The notes: generated from the letters alone by a model not told the origin. DNA of 19,898 bases from Bacteroidales bacterium (GCA_024689525.1 JAILDI010000128.1:1-19898), one strand, 5' to 3'; counted from the stretch's first letter, positions 1-7,315 are shown. Program-made: numbers and translations.

Positions 1-177
1 CTCCAGGGAGATGTCCACCACGGCCACGTCGGTTTCCGGATGGGCGTTGAGAAATGCCACTGCGGCGCCCGGTGTTGAAACGGATTCTACGGAGCCCACG
101 GCGGGTTCGTCCCCGAGGGTGAGTTTGAGGCCCATCACAAATACGGCGGAGTCTTCGATCAGAAGTACGTTTATCAT
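1..177 (-). CDS. Response regulator, N-terminal part of receiver domain (cut by window edge)
   Basis: Translating the minus strand from the ATG at 177 gives 59 residues of a typical receiver domain. It has an acidic pocket (LLIEDS, E8-D9) and a probable phosphoacceptor Asp55 in VVDISL. The ATG overlaps the stop codon of the upstream histidine kinase as ATGA, so the two are almost certainly translationally coupled and form a cognate pair: the kinase would phosphorylate Asp55. The output domain lies outside the window; a NarL/LuxR-type helix-turn-helix is a common partner for such receivers, but that is a guess. The frame is open to position 1. Confidence 0.88.
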   Translation of the reverse strand, partial: MINVLLIEDSAVFVMGLKLTLGDEPAVGSVESVSTPGAAVAFLNAHPETDVAVVDISLE

Positions 178-2975
178 AGGTTTATGGTTATTTCGAGCCC
201 TCCTTCGGGGCGGTTGCGGGCGTCCATCGCGGCACCCATCTTTTCCAATAGTTCACGGGTAATGACAAGGCCCAGTCCGTGGCTCCACTTTGTGTCGCCT
301 TCCTTCATTCCGGGGCCTTCGTCTTGAATCAATATCGTGCGTCCTATGGCCTTCAGAACCACTTTCCCTCCCTTGGGAGTATACTTCACGGCGTTTTCGA
401 GAAGGTTTCTGAGGCAGGTGAGGAGCATATTCCTGTCGGTGCGGATTACCGCGTTGTCGGGAACGTCGATTTCAATCACTTCGTTGTCCTGTACGCTGCC
501 GACGGCCTCCGCGGCGAGCCCCGCCAGATTCTCCTCGCGCATCACGGGCTCAAGCATTCCTTTCTGGTTGAGCGACCACAGGAGAAGGTTTTCCAGCAGG
601 GCCGATGTCCTGTCGGCCGATTCGGAAAGCGCCCGGAGTCCCTCCTTGATCTGCTGAGGGGAAAGGTTGTCGGCTTTGTCCAGCAGTTGCCGGATAAGCA
701 TACGGTTTCCGGTGATGGGATTTCTGAGGTCGTGCGAGATTATCGAGAAGAAGCGGTTGCGGGTGTCCAGTTCCTGGATAAGAATCCTCCTCTCCCGGAG
801 ACGGATGATAAGCAGGATAAGTCCCAGCAGCAGAATAATATATAATATAAGGAAAGGCCAGCGGAGAAGGAGCGGCATGGGAACGCGGATTTCCCGCAAG
901 TTGTCTTCACCCTTTTCCCATCGGCCAAAGACATCGGTGCTCTGCTCCTCAAGCGTATATCGGCCAGGCATGATGTTGTCCGGCAGGCCGGCAAAGCGCT
1001 CATACACCCATTCTCCCTTGTTCAGGCGGTAACGGTGACGGACCAGGGGATACAGGGGCAGATTGCCCGTAGTCCTGATGGCAAGGAGGCTGTCCGGGTG
1101 GAAGACGGCGGCGCCTTCAGGGCCTCCGAAGGCAAGGCGGCCGTCGGAAAGGGTGCAGGCGGAGCGCTCCAGGTAGAGGTCGGAAGGGAAGCCCAGGGCT
1201 TTCCGCGCGACGCCTATGCTGCCGTCGGTATCGACAAAGTACAGTCCGTCCTCGGTCCCGGCCCAGAGGCGGCCTTTCGCATCGGCCAGTACCGACTGGA
1301 CCATTTTGCCGGAGAAATACCTCTTGCCTTCAAGCGACCACAGGCCGGAACGGGTGGCGGCCCATAGCGTGCCGTCTGGCGCGAGACAAAGGTCGGTGAC
1401 GTAATTGTCCGGGATGGAGAGGCTGTCCTGCGGGTTGGGCAAGTATTTGGTTACCAGGCGGGTATCTTTGTCGATTATGTTGAGGCCGGCCTCGGTGGTG
1501 CCGAAGACAAGGTTGCCGTCGGCGTCCTCGATAAGGCGGCTGCCCAGGCGGGAACTCAGGTAGATGTTGGAGTCTACCTGCGGGGTTGGATAGAGGAACG
1601 GGCTCAGCCATTCTGCAGGGAGGGTGGCGCCTGTGGACCTGTCCCATTCGTTGAGGCCCACGCCTTCCCAGGTTACTACCCAGAAGCGGCCGTCGCGCCC
1701 TTCCAGGAAGTCGGTTATCCAGTTGGATTCGCTGCGGTCGCCGCCGGCTACGGGATACTGTTCCACGGGTACGGGACCCTTTACGACGCCCCTTCTTACG
1801 CGGCCGTTCTCCCAAATGTTGAAGCCACAGCCGGCGTAGAGGCCGATGTATACTGTGCCACTGCTGTCCTCGTACAGGCAGGAGACGTGGCCTTCGTTCG
1901 GCCTTCCCGCGGGGCGGTAGTCCACCTGGCGGCCGTCCACGAACGCTCCGGCATCGGCAGTGCCTATCCACAGGCGCCCGTCCGAGGCTTGCATAAGGGC
2001 GGTTACCTGCTTGCTGGGCACGTCCAGGGTCTGGACCTGCTGAAGCGCGGGGCACAGGACTGACAGGCCGTTGTCGCCGCCAGTCCATATGTTGCCCTGA
2101 CGGTCTTCGAAGATGCAGTACATTTCGGCGGAGGCGGGGGAGGAGGGGACATCGGCCTGATGCTTATAAATGAAGCTGTCTTCAGGTTTTTCCGTGTTCA
2201 CCAGGGCGATTCCATATGAACCGGCAGCCCAGAGACGGCCCTTGCTGTCGCCCAGGAGGCGGGAGTGGGCCAGGGGAAGTCGGCCGATGGTTTGTTTCCT
2301 TCCGGGAGATATGTTGTAGAGATAGTTCTGGTAGTCGTCGAAGGCGTAAAGGATGCCTCCGGCATAGGCATAACTGCCGATGGAGCCTATTCCCTCGAAG
2401 CTTTGCGGCACCGGGTTGTCCTTGTCCTCTATCCATTGGCTGTGTACCAGACGGCCCGCGCTCCAGATTCGTCCGTCCGGTGCCTCGTAGAGTTGCTGAT
2501 AGGGATAGTCGCCCTCGAAATGGCGTATGTCGTATTTGGTGCGGGCGAGCTCGTTGATCCCGTCCTGCCAGGAATACTTGACCAGGAGACTGTCGATGGT
2601 GGCGGCCCACACGTGGCCGTCGGAGTCGGTGAGGAGGGCGCGGATGTGTTCACCCGGGAGGCTGGAGTGGAGGGTGTTTTCCTCCAGAACCTGGAGCCCG
2701 TCAGTGGTTCCTATCCAAAGGCGGTCATCCTGGTCAGCCGCCAGGGAGGTGATGCGTTTGCCCTGGATCACGGTTTGGAAATGCAGGCCGTCGAAACGGC
2801 TCAGGCCTCCGCGGGTGCCTATCCAGAGACTGCCGTCGGCGGTTTGGGCGATGGCGTAGACGGTGTTGGACGGGAGGCCGTCGGCTGCGCTGTAGTTTAC
2901 GAAGCGGGCGGCCCAGCCGGGCTGGAGCCCGGCCATCGACATAAATAGGAATATTATTACCGCAATTCGGCGCAT
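174..2975 (-). CDS. Two-component sensor histidine kinase with periplasmic propeller
   Basis: 933-residue membrane sensor kinase. Order of parts: signal peptide (about residues 1-22, ending PGWA); a long series of two-component-regulator propeller repeats with the signature DGxLWIGTxxGL (for example near residues 45-60 and again up to about 600); a Y_Y_Y-like segment; one membrane span near 700-725; a HisKA domain with the H-box ISHDLRNP (His748); and an HATPase domain with N-box NLLENAVKYTP (Asn861), G1 DEGPGM (Asp885) and G2 HGLGLVI (about 900). It stops after the ATPase, without the receiver and AraC domains of one-piece hybrid two-component systems; the receiver is in the next gene, overlapping by ATGA. 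Family knowledge says such propellers sense periplasmic sugars or glycan fragments; the ligand here is unknown. The first ATG is chosen because it gives the complete signal peptide. Confidence 0.95.
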   Translation of the reverse strand: MRRIAVIIFLFMSMAGLQPGWAARFVNYSAADGLPSNTVYAIAQTADGSLWIGTRGGLSRFDGLHFQTVIQGKRITSLAADQDDRLWIGTTDGLQVLEENTLHSSLPGEHIRALLTDSDGHVWAATIDSLLVKYSWQDGINELARTKYDIRHFEGDYPYQQLYEAPDGRIWSAGRLVHSQWIEDKDNPVPQSFEGIGSIGSYAYAGGILYAFDDYQNYLYNISPGRKQTIGRLPLAHSRLLGDSKGRLWAAGSYGIALVNTEKPEDSFIYKHQADVPSSPASAEMYCIFEDRQGNIWTGGDNGLSVLCPALQQVQTLDVPSKQVTALMQASDGRLWIGTADAGAFVDGRQVDYRPAGRPNEGHVSCLYEDSSGTVYIGLYAGCGFNIWENGRVRRGVVKGPVPVEQYPVAGGDRSESNWITDFLEGRDGRFWVVTWEGVGLNEWDRSTGATLPAEWLSPFLYPTPQVDSNIYLSSRLGSRLIEDADGNLVFGTTEAGLNIIDKDTRLVTKYLPNPQDSLSIPDNYVTDLCLAPDGTLWAATRSGLWSLEGKRYFSGKMVQSVLADAKGRLWAGTEDGLYFVDTDGSIGVARKALGFPSDLYLERSACTLSDGRLAFGGPEGAAVFHPDSLLAIRTTGNLPLYPLVRHRYRLNKGEWVYERFAGLPDNIMPGRYTLEEQSTDVFGRWEKGEDNLREIRVPMPLLLRWPFLILYIILLLGLILLIIRLRERRILIQELDTRNRFFSIISHDLRNPITGNRMLIRQLLDKADNLSPQQIKEGLRALSESADRTSALLENLLLWSLNQKGMLEPVMREENLAGLAAEAVGSVQDNEVIEIDVPDNAVIRTDRNMLLTCLRNLLENAVKYTPKGGKVVLKAIGRTILIQDEGPGMKEGDTKWSHGLGLVITRELLEKMGAAMDARNRPEGGLEITINL

Positions 2976-2982
2976 CGTATGG

Positions 2983-2990
2983 CAAAGTTA
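2983..2990 (-). promoter_or_regulatory. Bacteroidota -7 box (TAACTTTG) for the sensor kinase
   Basis: The minus strand reads TAACTTTG, a perfect match to TAnnTTTG. Only 7 bases separate it from the kinase ATG at 2975, so the transcript would have little or no leader. No good -33 TTTG is visible at 19-21 bp; the nearest triplet there is poor. Confidence 0.5.
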
Positions 2991-3067
2991 TCAATTCTTG
3001 GCGGAAAAATCATTGTTTATGCGCTAGTTGTGGAGGATTCCGCCACAAAAAGAATATTGGGGTTGAC

Positions 3068-3075
3068 TAGTTTTG
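3068..3075 (+). promoter_or_regulatory. Bacteroidota -7 box (TAGTTTTG) for the divergent lipoprotein gene
   Basis: TAGTTTTG fits TAnnTTTG and lies 18 bases before the ATG at 3094. The upstream -33 element is not convincing. Together with the box at 2983-2990 it makes a divergent promoter region for the kinase and the lipoprotein. Confidence 0.5.
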
Positions 3076-3093
3076 CAAAAAATACGCACTAAT

Positions 3094-4626
3094 ATGAAAA
3101 CCAAGAGTATTCTTCTGGCCGCGATGGCACTCGTGATGGTGGCATCGGCATGCAACAAGGACGGTCCTTCTTCAAAGGTGAAAGCAAAGTTCCGGAGGGC
3201 CGATATTGCCGGCGCGAATATGCTGGCGCTTGCCCAGGGAAGCGCCGCCACCAAGGCGGAGGGCGACGTAACAGTGGGCCCCAAAGCTCTCTATACCGTT
3301 TCTGAAGACGGCACCATGGTTCAGGTTAGCTATAACGTGGATGTGGAGGGCGTGGACGGAGAAGTGGCGGAGACTATCCAGGCCAACCTCATTATTTCCC
3401 CGAATTTCATTTTCCCGGTTGGGGACGGCTGGCTGTGGCTGGCAAACTGCTCACTGGACGTGAAGGAGGGATGGTCCAACGGCACCATACCGGAAGGCCC
3501 CGCCCGGCACGCCCTAAGCAAGCTTATAAATGATTTCAGCGCCACTTATCACGATCGTCATGGCGCACATTATCTTATCCGTAAGAGCGACGGAGCTATG
3601 TTCGAATGGACTCTTGAGGCAGGCGCCCCGGACGGAATGGATGACGGCTTCAAGCAGCCCACGTTCCTGAACGGATGGTTCCACCAGTTCGGAAAGGATC
3701 TGTATGTAAAGACCTGGGGATGGCTTTATGACGATGGTGCAACTCCCAGCGGGCCAAGTCTCTTAAGGCTTGAAGACAAGGGCAGCACACTGGACGCCGT
3801 TAACCTTCTTGGAGACAATATCGGCTGTGGCGGCATATGGCCGGCCGAAGACTGCCTGGGAGTCCAGTTCCAATATGACGGCGCCTGGCCTTTTGGAATC
3901 ATCGCCCCGCCGTCCTTTGAACCCATCCTTCTGCAGCAAGAGTCGGATTTCGGGGATAAGAATTTGGCTTTGATTTCCATAGCAAAGAAACTCTACCTTG
4001 CCGTAAACACAACGGAAACCCAATATTACGATGATGGGAAAGAAAGATATCCGAACGGAGAAAAAAGCGTCGTGACATTCTATAATCTGAACGTAAGCGC
4101 AAGTTCCGTTGGCCTTGGAAGCCAGATCTGCACCTGGGATGGTTGGATTGACAATACCCCCAGATCTATGATTTCCAGTGCCGATAAGCTCACGTGGTGG
4201 GGCGGCAACGGGGAAGGTGGTTCCCAGATAAACGTATTTGATCCCAAAGCCGGCACAGTGAGCTCCCATAAGTTGCCGGAGCATTATCCGGACCGTCAGG
4301 ACGAGTATGTGAACGGTGTGGGCTATACCGTGGACGGTACCTCCGGCTTCTGGGAGTGCGACCTGTCCAAGGATGCGGCCGAGTATGTGGCACTTGACTG
4401 GAGCAGCGCGGCCGAATATCAGAGCAAGATCGTCCCCGGCACGCTGCGCATGGAGCGCTTCGAGGCCGCCTCTCTGACCCTGCAGTTCAAAGCCTCGCTC
4501 ACAAACGGCACCCAACTGAACTTCTACACATCGGTAGTGGGCGCCGACCGCGGCAAAATCAAGACCACCGTGGGCAGCGAAAACAACGCGGGTATGGTGG
4601 TCACCACGATGGTACGGCTGAATTAG
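3094..4626 (+). CDS. Large lipoprotein of unknown function
   Basis: 510 residues from the ATG at 3094. An earlier in-frame TTG at 3073 lies inside the -7 box and would spoil the signal peptide, so it is rejected. The N-terminus is a lipoprotein signal: lysines, a hydrophobic core, then VASAC with Cys20 as the probable lipidated residue. The mature part is rich in Gly, Trp, Asp and Ser, with repeated short hydrophobic-aromatic stretches such as DGWLWLANCS and LYVKTWGWLYDDG, suggesting an all-beta, possibly propeller-like surface protein. I do not recognise a family. It is divergent from the two-component pair and could be one of its targets, but that is inference. No obvious terminator directly follows, though hairpins lie at 4634-4735. 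Confidence 0.85.
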   Translation: MKTKSILLAAMALVMVASACNKDGPSSKVKAKFRRADIAGANMLALAQGSAATKAEGDVTVGPKALYTVSEDGTMVQVSYNVDVEGVDGEVAETIQANLIISPNFIFPVGDGWLWLANCSLDVKEGWSNGTIPEGPARHALSKLINDFSATYHDRHGAHYLIRKSDGAMFEWTLEAGAPDGMDDGFKQPTFLNGWFHQFGKDLYVKTWGWLYDDGATPSGPSLLRLEDKGSTLDAVNLLGDNIGCGGIWPAEDCLGVQFQYDGAWPFGIIAPPSFEPILLQQESDFGDKNLALISIAKKLYLAVNTTETQYYDDGKERYPNGEKSVVTFYNLNVSASSVGLGSQICTWDGWIDNTPRSMISSADKLTWWGGNGEGGSQINVFDPKAGTVSSHKLPEHYPDRQDEYVNGVGYTVDGTSGFWECDLSKDAAEYVALDWSSAAEYQSKIVPGTLRMERFEAASLTLQFKASLTNGTQLNFYTSVVGADRGKIKTTVGSENNAGMVVTTMVRLN

Positions 4627-4633
4627 TCTGCGT

Positions 4634-4735
4634 GTGCAATGTCAGACCATTAGGTCTACACCTTGCACGCAATTCAGCCTCTCGCGCGCTCCGTTGCGCA
4701 AGGTCTCCTGCCCTTTGTCCGACCTTGCACAACGG
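4634..4735. repeat. Two strong hairpins sharing a repeated ACCTTGCAC element
   Basis: First structure: GTGCAA (4634-4639) pairs with TTGCAC (4663-4668), enclosing AGACC-atta-GGTCT (4644-4657). Second structure: a 15-base arm at 4691-4705 (CCGTTGCGCAAGGTC) pairs with 4721-4735 with one mismatch, around a 15-base loop. ACCTTGCAC occurs at 4660-4668 and again at 4722-4730, so the arm at 4696-4704 can pair with either copy. There is no T-tract after either hairpin, so a simple intrinsic terminator is unlikely. Confidence 0.75.
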
Positions 4736-4740
4736 GGCAT

Positions 4741-4748
4741 TATCTTTG
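4741..4748 (+). promoter_or_regulatory. Bacteroidota -7 box (TATCTTTG) for the exported CarboxypepD_reg protein
   Basis: TATCTTTG matches TAnnTTTG. A TTTG at 4714-4717 lies 23 bp upstream, slightly too far for a standard -33. If used, transcription would begin close to 4755, which argues against the ATG at 4753 and for the ATG at 4777. Confidence 0.5.
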
Positions 4749-4776
4749 CTCTATGTTCGGGGCAAACCTATACCTT

Positions 4777-5634
4777 ATGCGAATCAGACTGTTACTATCA
4801 CTCCTACTCCTTCCCGTCTTTGCCCAGGCACAAGAACTATTCACCGTTAAGGGACGAATCGTAAACGAACAGGGAGAACCTGTCGAATTTGTACACATCG
4901 GCATTCCAAAAAGAGAAATCGGGACCATCTCCACCGTGGACGGCCGCTTTGAGATAGAGGTTCCGGCCGATACGCTGGAATTCCACCACGTCTCATACCT
5001 CATCGGCCTGTATCCCGTTTCCGGGTCCAAGGACAATGTCGTCATCGTCCTTCACGAAAATGAACTCCCCCCGGCGGTGGCGATTGGCGGCAAGACGAAA
5101 GAAAAGTACCTTGTGCGTGCGGGAACAAATATAGCGGGAGGCCTGGCAGATTACTATCGGCCTTCAACTGCCAGCATCGGACAGGAACTGGGGTCTATAG
5201 CAAAAGCCGGGAAGCCCTTCCTTATCAAGGAAATAAGGTTTTCCGTCACGTACAATTACATTCCAGGCTGCGTCGCGTCCATCAATATCTACAGAATAGA
5301 AGGGAAACCGGAGTCATTCGAGAACATACTGCACAAACCCATTTACGTAAATGTGGAGATGTCCGAAGCGCAGCAGGATTTCTGCATCAAGCCAGATGAG
5401 TTTATACTCCTGGAGCCAGGCAAATACTTCATCGCCTTCCAGATTGTGTCCACGGATGAAGAAGCTGTACGGAAGTATGAGGAAACACCCGAGGCGGAAC
5501 GCGAACGCTACGCAATGCACTTGTACACCCCGCTCTACTTCAAGAGCAGCTACATCCGCCACGAAGCCCTGGGCAAAATGGAACACCTGCCCGTAAACAT
5601 CGGAATCACCGTCAAGGGCCTGGAATATCAATAG
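4777..5634 (+). CDS. Exported protein with CarboxypepD_reg-like domain
   Basis: 285 residues from the ATG at 4777, chosen because MRIRLLLSLLLLPVFAQAQE is a clean signal peptide and the predicted transcription start lies between the ATG at 4753 and this one. Residues about 22-95 form a carboxypeptidase-regulatory-like beta-sandwich (FTVKGRIVNEQGEPVEFVHI, then GTISTVDGRFEIEVP). In Bacteroidota this module occurs at the N-terminus of many outer-membrane and surface proteins. The remaining 190 residues are unrecognised and contain beta-rich segments (for example ASINIYRIEG, GKYFIAFQIVS). No TonB-box or barrel follows, so this is not a SusC receptor. Probably periplasmic or outer-membrane associated; function unknown. 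Confidence 0.82.
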   Translation: MRIRLLLSLLLLPVFAQAQELFTVKGRIVNEQGEPVEFVHIGIPKREIGTISTVDGRFEIEVPADTLEFHHVSYLIGLYPVSGSKDNVVIVLHENELPPAVAIGGKTKEKYLVRAGTNIAGGLADYYRPSTASIGQELGSIAKAGKPFLIKEIRFSVTYNYIPGCVASINIYRIEGKPESFENILHKPIYVNVEMSEAQQDFCIKPDEFILLEPGKYFIAFQIVSTDEEAVRKYEETPEAERERYAMHLYTPLYFKSSYIRHEALGKMEHLPVNIGITVKGLEYQ

Positions 5635-5642
5635 CGCTATTA

Positions 5643-5738
5643 ATACCTATCGGGTATAAAACGCGCCTTTGGAATAATAATTATACCCTTTTTAGTATAA
5701 TTTGAGATTAATTTCGTATATTTGTACCCGAAAAGGTA
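5643..5738. promoter_or_regulatory. Three phased palindromic operators before hipB
   Basis: O1: ATACC-N5-GGTAT (5643-5657). O2: TTATAC-N8-GTATAA (5681-5700). O3: TACC-N6-GGTA (5725-5738). All share TAC-N7/8-GTA. Their centres lie at about 5650, 5690.5 and 5731.5, that is 40.5 and 41 bp apart, close to four helical turns. O3 begins directly after the -7 box and O2 lies near the expected -33 position, so HipB binding would block RNA polymerase. The layout resembles the multi-operator control of E. coli hipBA, with a different half-site. Confidence 0.75.
5717..5724 (+). promoter_or_regulatory. -7 box (TATATTTG) of the hip operon promoter
   Basis: TATATTTG fits TAnnTTTG and sits 20 bases before the hipB ATG at 5745. 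It is directly followed by operator O3. No clear -33 TTTG is present at 19-21 bp; a TTTG at 5701-5704 is too close. Confidence 0.6.
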
Positions 5739-5744
5739 TATTAT

Positions 5745-5948
5745 ATGGAAACAATATCGGCACATATCAAGCAAAAAAGAAAAAAATACGGCCTTTCACA
5801 GGTTGAAATTGCACAAAGAGCCGGTGTGGGTCTTCGGTTTATCCGGGATATGGAGCAGGGGAAACAGACTCTGAGAATGGACAAGGTCAATGATGTTCTG
5901 GCGCTATTCGGAGAAGCGCTTGGCCCCGTTAGAATCACTGAAGTATGA
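5745..5948 (+). CDS. hipB: HipB-like antitoxin and autorepressor (XRE-family HTH)
   Basis: 67 residues, essentially one Cro/C1-type helix-turn-helix domain: ISAHIKQKRKKYGLSQVEIA, then a turn and recognition helix (AGVGLRFIRDMEQGK), then LRMDKVNDVLALFG. It is shorter than E. coli HipB (88 residues). The role expected from the family is to bind the operon's operators and restrain the kinase toxin. Three palindromes upstream (5643-5738) fit an autorepressed operon. Its stop codon overlaps the start of the next gene as ATGA. The assignment rests on this sequence together with the two HipA-type neighbours. Confidence 0.92.
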   Translation: METISAHIKQKRKKYGLSQVEIAQRAGVGLRFIRDMEQGKQTLRMDKVNDVLALFGEALGPVRITEV

Positions 5949-6268
5949 GACAGGCCGCCATTTATGTAAAGGATGTCTTCTGCGGCATCCTGACGGAAGA
6001 CGAGGAAGGATTCCACTTTGCGTACGATTCCGCTTATCTGGCCTCTTCATCGGCGCTTCCGCTAAGCCCAACCATGCCGCTTACGGCAGAGCCTTATGAT
6101 AAAGAAACGATGCTGCCGGTTTTTGACGGGCTCATCCCTGAAGGCTGGCTGCTGGATATTGCGTCCAAGTCTTGGAAGATTGACCCGCGTGACAGGATGG
6201 GTCTGTTACTGGCTTGTTGTAAAGACTGTATCGGTGATATCAGCGTTAATCCTCTTGGCTATGAGTAA
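5945..6268 (+). CDS. hipS: HipS-like protein: free-standing HipA N-terminal subdomain
   Basis: 107 residues matching the HipA N-terminal (couple_hipA) domain: an opening beta-strand YVKDVFCGIL, the segment LTAEPYDKE, and the diagnostic PVFDGLIPEGWLLDIASKSW, then a GDIS turn near the C-terminus. In ordinary HipA this domain is fused to the kinase; here it is a separate gene, as in the E. coli O127 HipBST system, where HipS is the main antitoxin and inserts a tryptophan into the kinase site. Trp68 (in PEGW) and Trp77 are candidates for that residue. It overlaps hipB by ATGA and hipT by 8 bases, so all three are translationally coupled. The symbol is by analogy; the activity is inferred. Confidence 0.85.
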   Translation: MRQAAIYVKDVFCGILTEDEEGFHFAYDSAYLASSSALPLSPTMPLTAEPYDKETMLPVFDGLIPEGWLLDIASKSWKIDPRDRMGLLLACCKDCIGDISVNPLGYE

Positions 6269-7205
6269 GTGTCTTTACTGCTATCAGGAACTGGAGCCAG
6301 GCCAGGTGGATTTCCACCCGGCCTGTGCCCGCAAGGTATTCGGAATGAGCGAAGCGCCAAGGATGCCATATACACGGGACAATATGTCGGAATTGGCGCG
6401 CAAGGTCATCCGTACCAGTGCGTCTGTTACCGGCGTCCAGGCCAAAATGTCTTTGGACATAGACCGTGGCGGGAAGAACGAGCCTGCCCGTTTCACCATT
6501 GTGGGACTCTGGGGAAAGTATATCTTCAAGCCGCAAAGTCCCAGGTACCGCTGTCTGCCAGAATTGGAGGACCTCACGATGAAGATGGCCGATGCCGCAG
6601 GAATCCGGACGGCATCGCACTCCCTTATACGGCTTCCGGACGGAGAGATGGGTTATATCACCCGGAGGATGGACCGCGACAGTAAGGGTCATAAGATATC
6701 CCTTCTGGATATGTGTCAGCTCACCAATAGGCTCACGGAACACAAGTACTATGGAACATATCCGCAACTGGCCGATACTGTCCGGAAATACTCATCGGCC
6801 CCGATGCTGGACGTCCAGCGTTTCTGGGAGGTGGTCCTTTTCAGTTGGATAACCGGCAACTCCGATATGCACTGCAAGAATTTCTCGCTCCTGGATACCG
6901 GGAACAGGGATTATGAGCTGGCTCCGGCCTACGACCTTCTGGCCGTTCTCCTGGCCGATTCGTCGGATACGGAAGAAATGGCAATGAGTTTCACCGTAGG
7001 AGGAGCAAAGGGGGGCTTTGGCCGCCAGACTTTCCTGGATGCAATGGAGGGCTCGGGAATACCGAAGGCGGTGGCGGAGCTGCTGATTGACAAAATGACT
7101 TCCAACGCCCCGGCGTGGGAAACCTTGATAGAGCAATCCTTCCTTCCGGAAGATCTGAAGATGGCTTATCGCCAACTGCTTGCAAACCGTTTGGGACGGT
7201 TATAA
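6261..7205 (+). CDS. hipT: HipT-like serine/threonine kinase toxin (HipA C-terminal domain)
   Basis: 314 residues from the ATG at 6261, which overlaps the end of hipS (ATGAGTAA). The long upstream extension of this frame is a shadow of hipS. Kinase features: flexible serine loop S53-A54-S55 followed by VTGVQAK, aligning with the Ser150 region of E. coli HipA (ISVAGAQEK) and the SxS motif of HipT; nucleotide-binding Lys90 in YIFKP; catalytic GNSDMHCKNFS with Asp202 and Asn207; metal-binding Asp225 in APAYDLL. HipA-family kinases phosphorylate aminoacyl-tRNA synthetases (GltX; TrpS for HipT); the target here is unknown. An additional N-terminal CxxC...HxxC motif (C4, C7, H19, C22) looks metal-binding. 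All catalytic residues are intact. Length is close to E. coli HipT. Confidence 0.9.
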   Translation: MSKCLYCYQELEPGQVDFHPACARKVFGMSEAPRMPYTRDNMSELARKVIRTSASVTGVQAKMSLDIDRGGKNEPARFTIVGLWGKYIFKPQSPRYRCLPELEDLTMKMADAAGIRTASHSLIRLPDGEMGYITRRMDRDSKGHKISLLDMCQLTNRLTEHKYYGTYPQLADTVRKYSSAPMLDVQRFWEVVLFSWITGNSDMHCKNFSLLDTGNRDYELAPAYDLLAVLLADSSDTEEMAMSFTVGGAKGGFGRQTFLDAMEGSGIPKAVAELLIDKMTSNAPAWETLIEQSFLPEDLKMAYRQLLANRLGRL

Positions 7206-7210
7206 AACAA

Positions 7211-7239
7211 AGAAAGTCGCTGATATTCAGCGACTTTCT
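7211..7239 (-). terminator. Intrinsic terminator of tRNA-Asp, shared with the convergent hip operon
   Basis: A perfect 13-bp stem (AGAAAGTCGCTGA and its complement) around a TAT loop. Read on the minus strand it lies just after the tRNA and is followed by a T-rich tail (TTTGTTTTATAA), so it should end the tRNA transcript. On the plus strand it follows hipT by 5 bases but lacks a T-tract there. Confidence 0.8.
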
Positions 7240-7240
7240 G

Positions 7241-7315
7241 CGGTGCGGACGAGGCTCGAACTCGCGACCCCCGGCGTGACAGGCCGGTATTCTAAACCGA
7301 CTGAACTACCGCACC
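7241..7315 (-). tRNA. tRNA-Asp (anticodon GTC)
   Basis: The minus strand folds as a cloverleaf: acceptor stem GGTGCGG/CCGCACC, D arm starting GTTCAGT, anticodon stem CCGGC/GCCGG around the loop CTGTCAC (anticodon GTC), and a T arm with GTTCGAG. Discriminator base G. CCA is not encoded. It is convergent with hipT. Confidence 0.95.

Noticed and set aside
4663..4776. An upstream start for the CarboxypepD_reg protein adding 38 residues
   Set aside because: The extension is encoded by the hairpin region, lies upstream of the predicted promoter and would bury the signal peptide.
6096..6260. A 55-residue N-terminal extension of the HipT kinase
   Set aside because: It overlaps hipS in another frame and shows no relation to HipA proteins; the ATG at 6261 overlapping the hipS stop is the natural start.
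5634..6270. hipS as a frameshifted fragment of a normal fused hipA
   Set aside because: hipS ends after a complete N-terminal domain and hipT has its own ATG followed by a conserved-looking cysteine motif; the overlap is typical of coupled genes. A population-level comparison would still be the decisive test.
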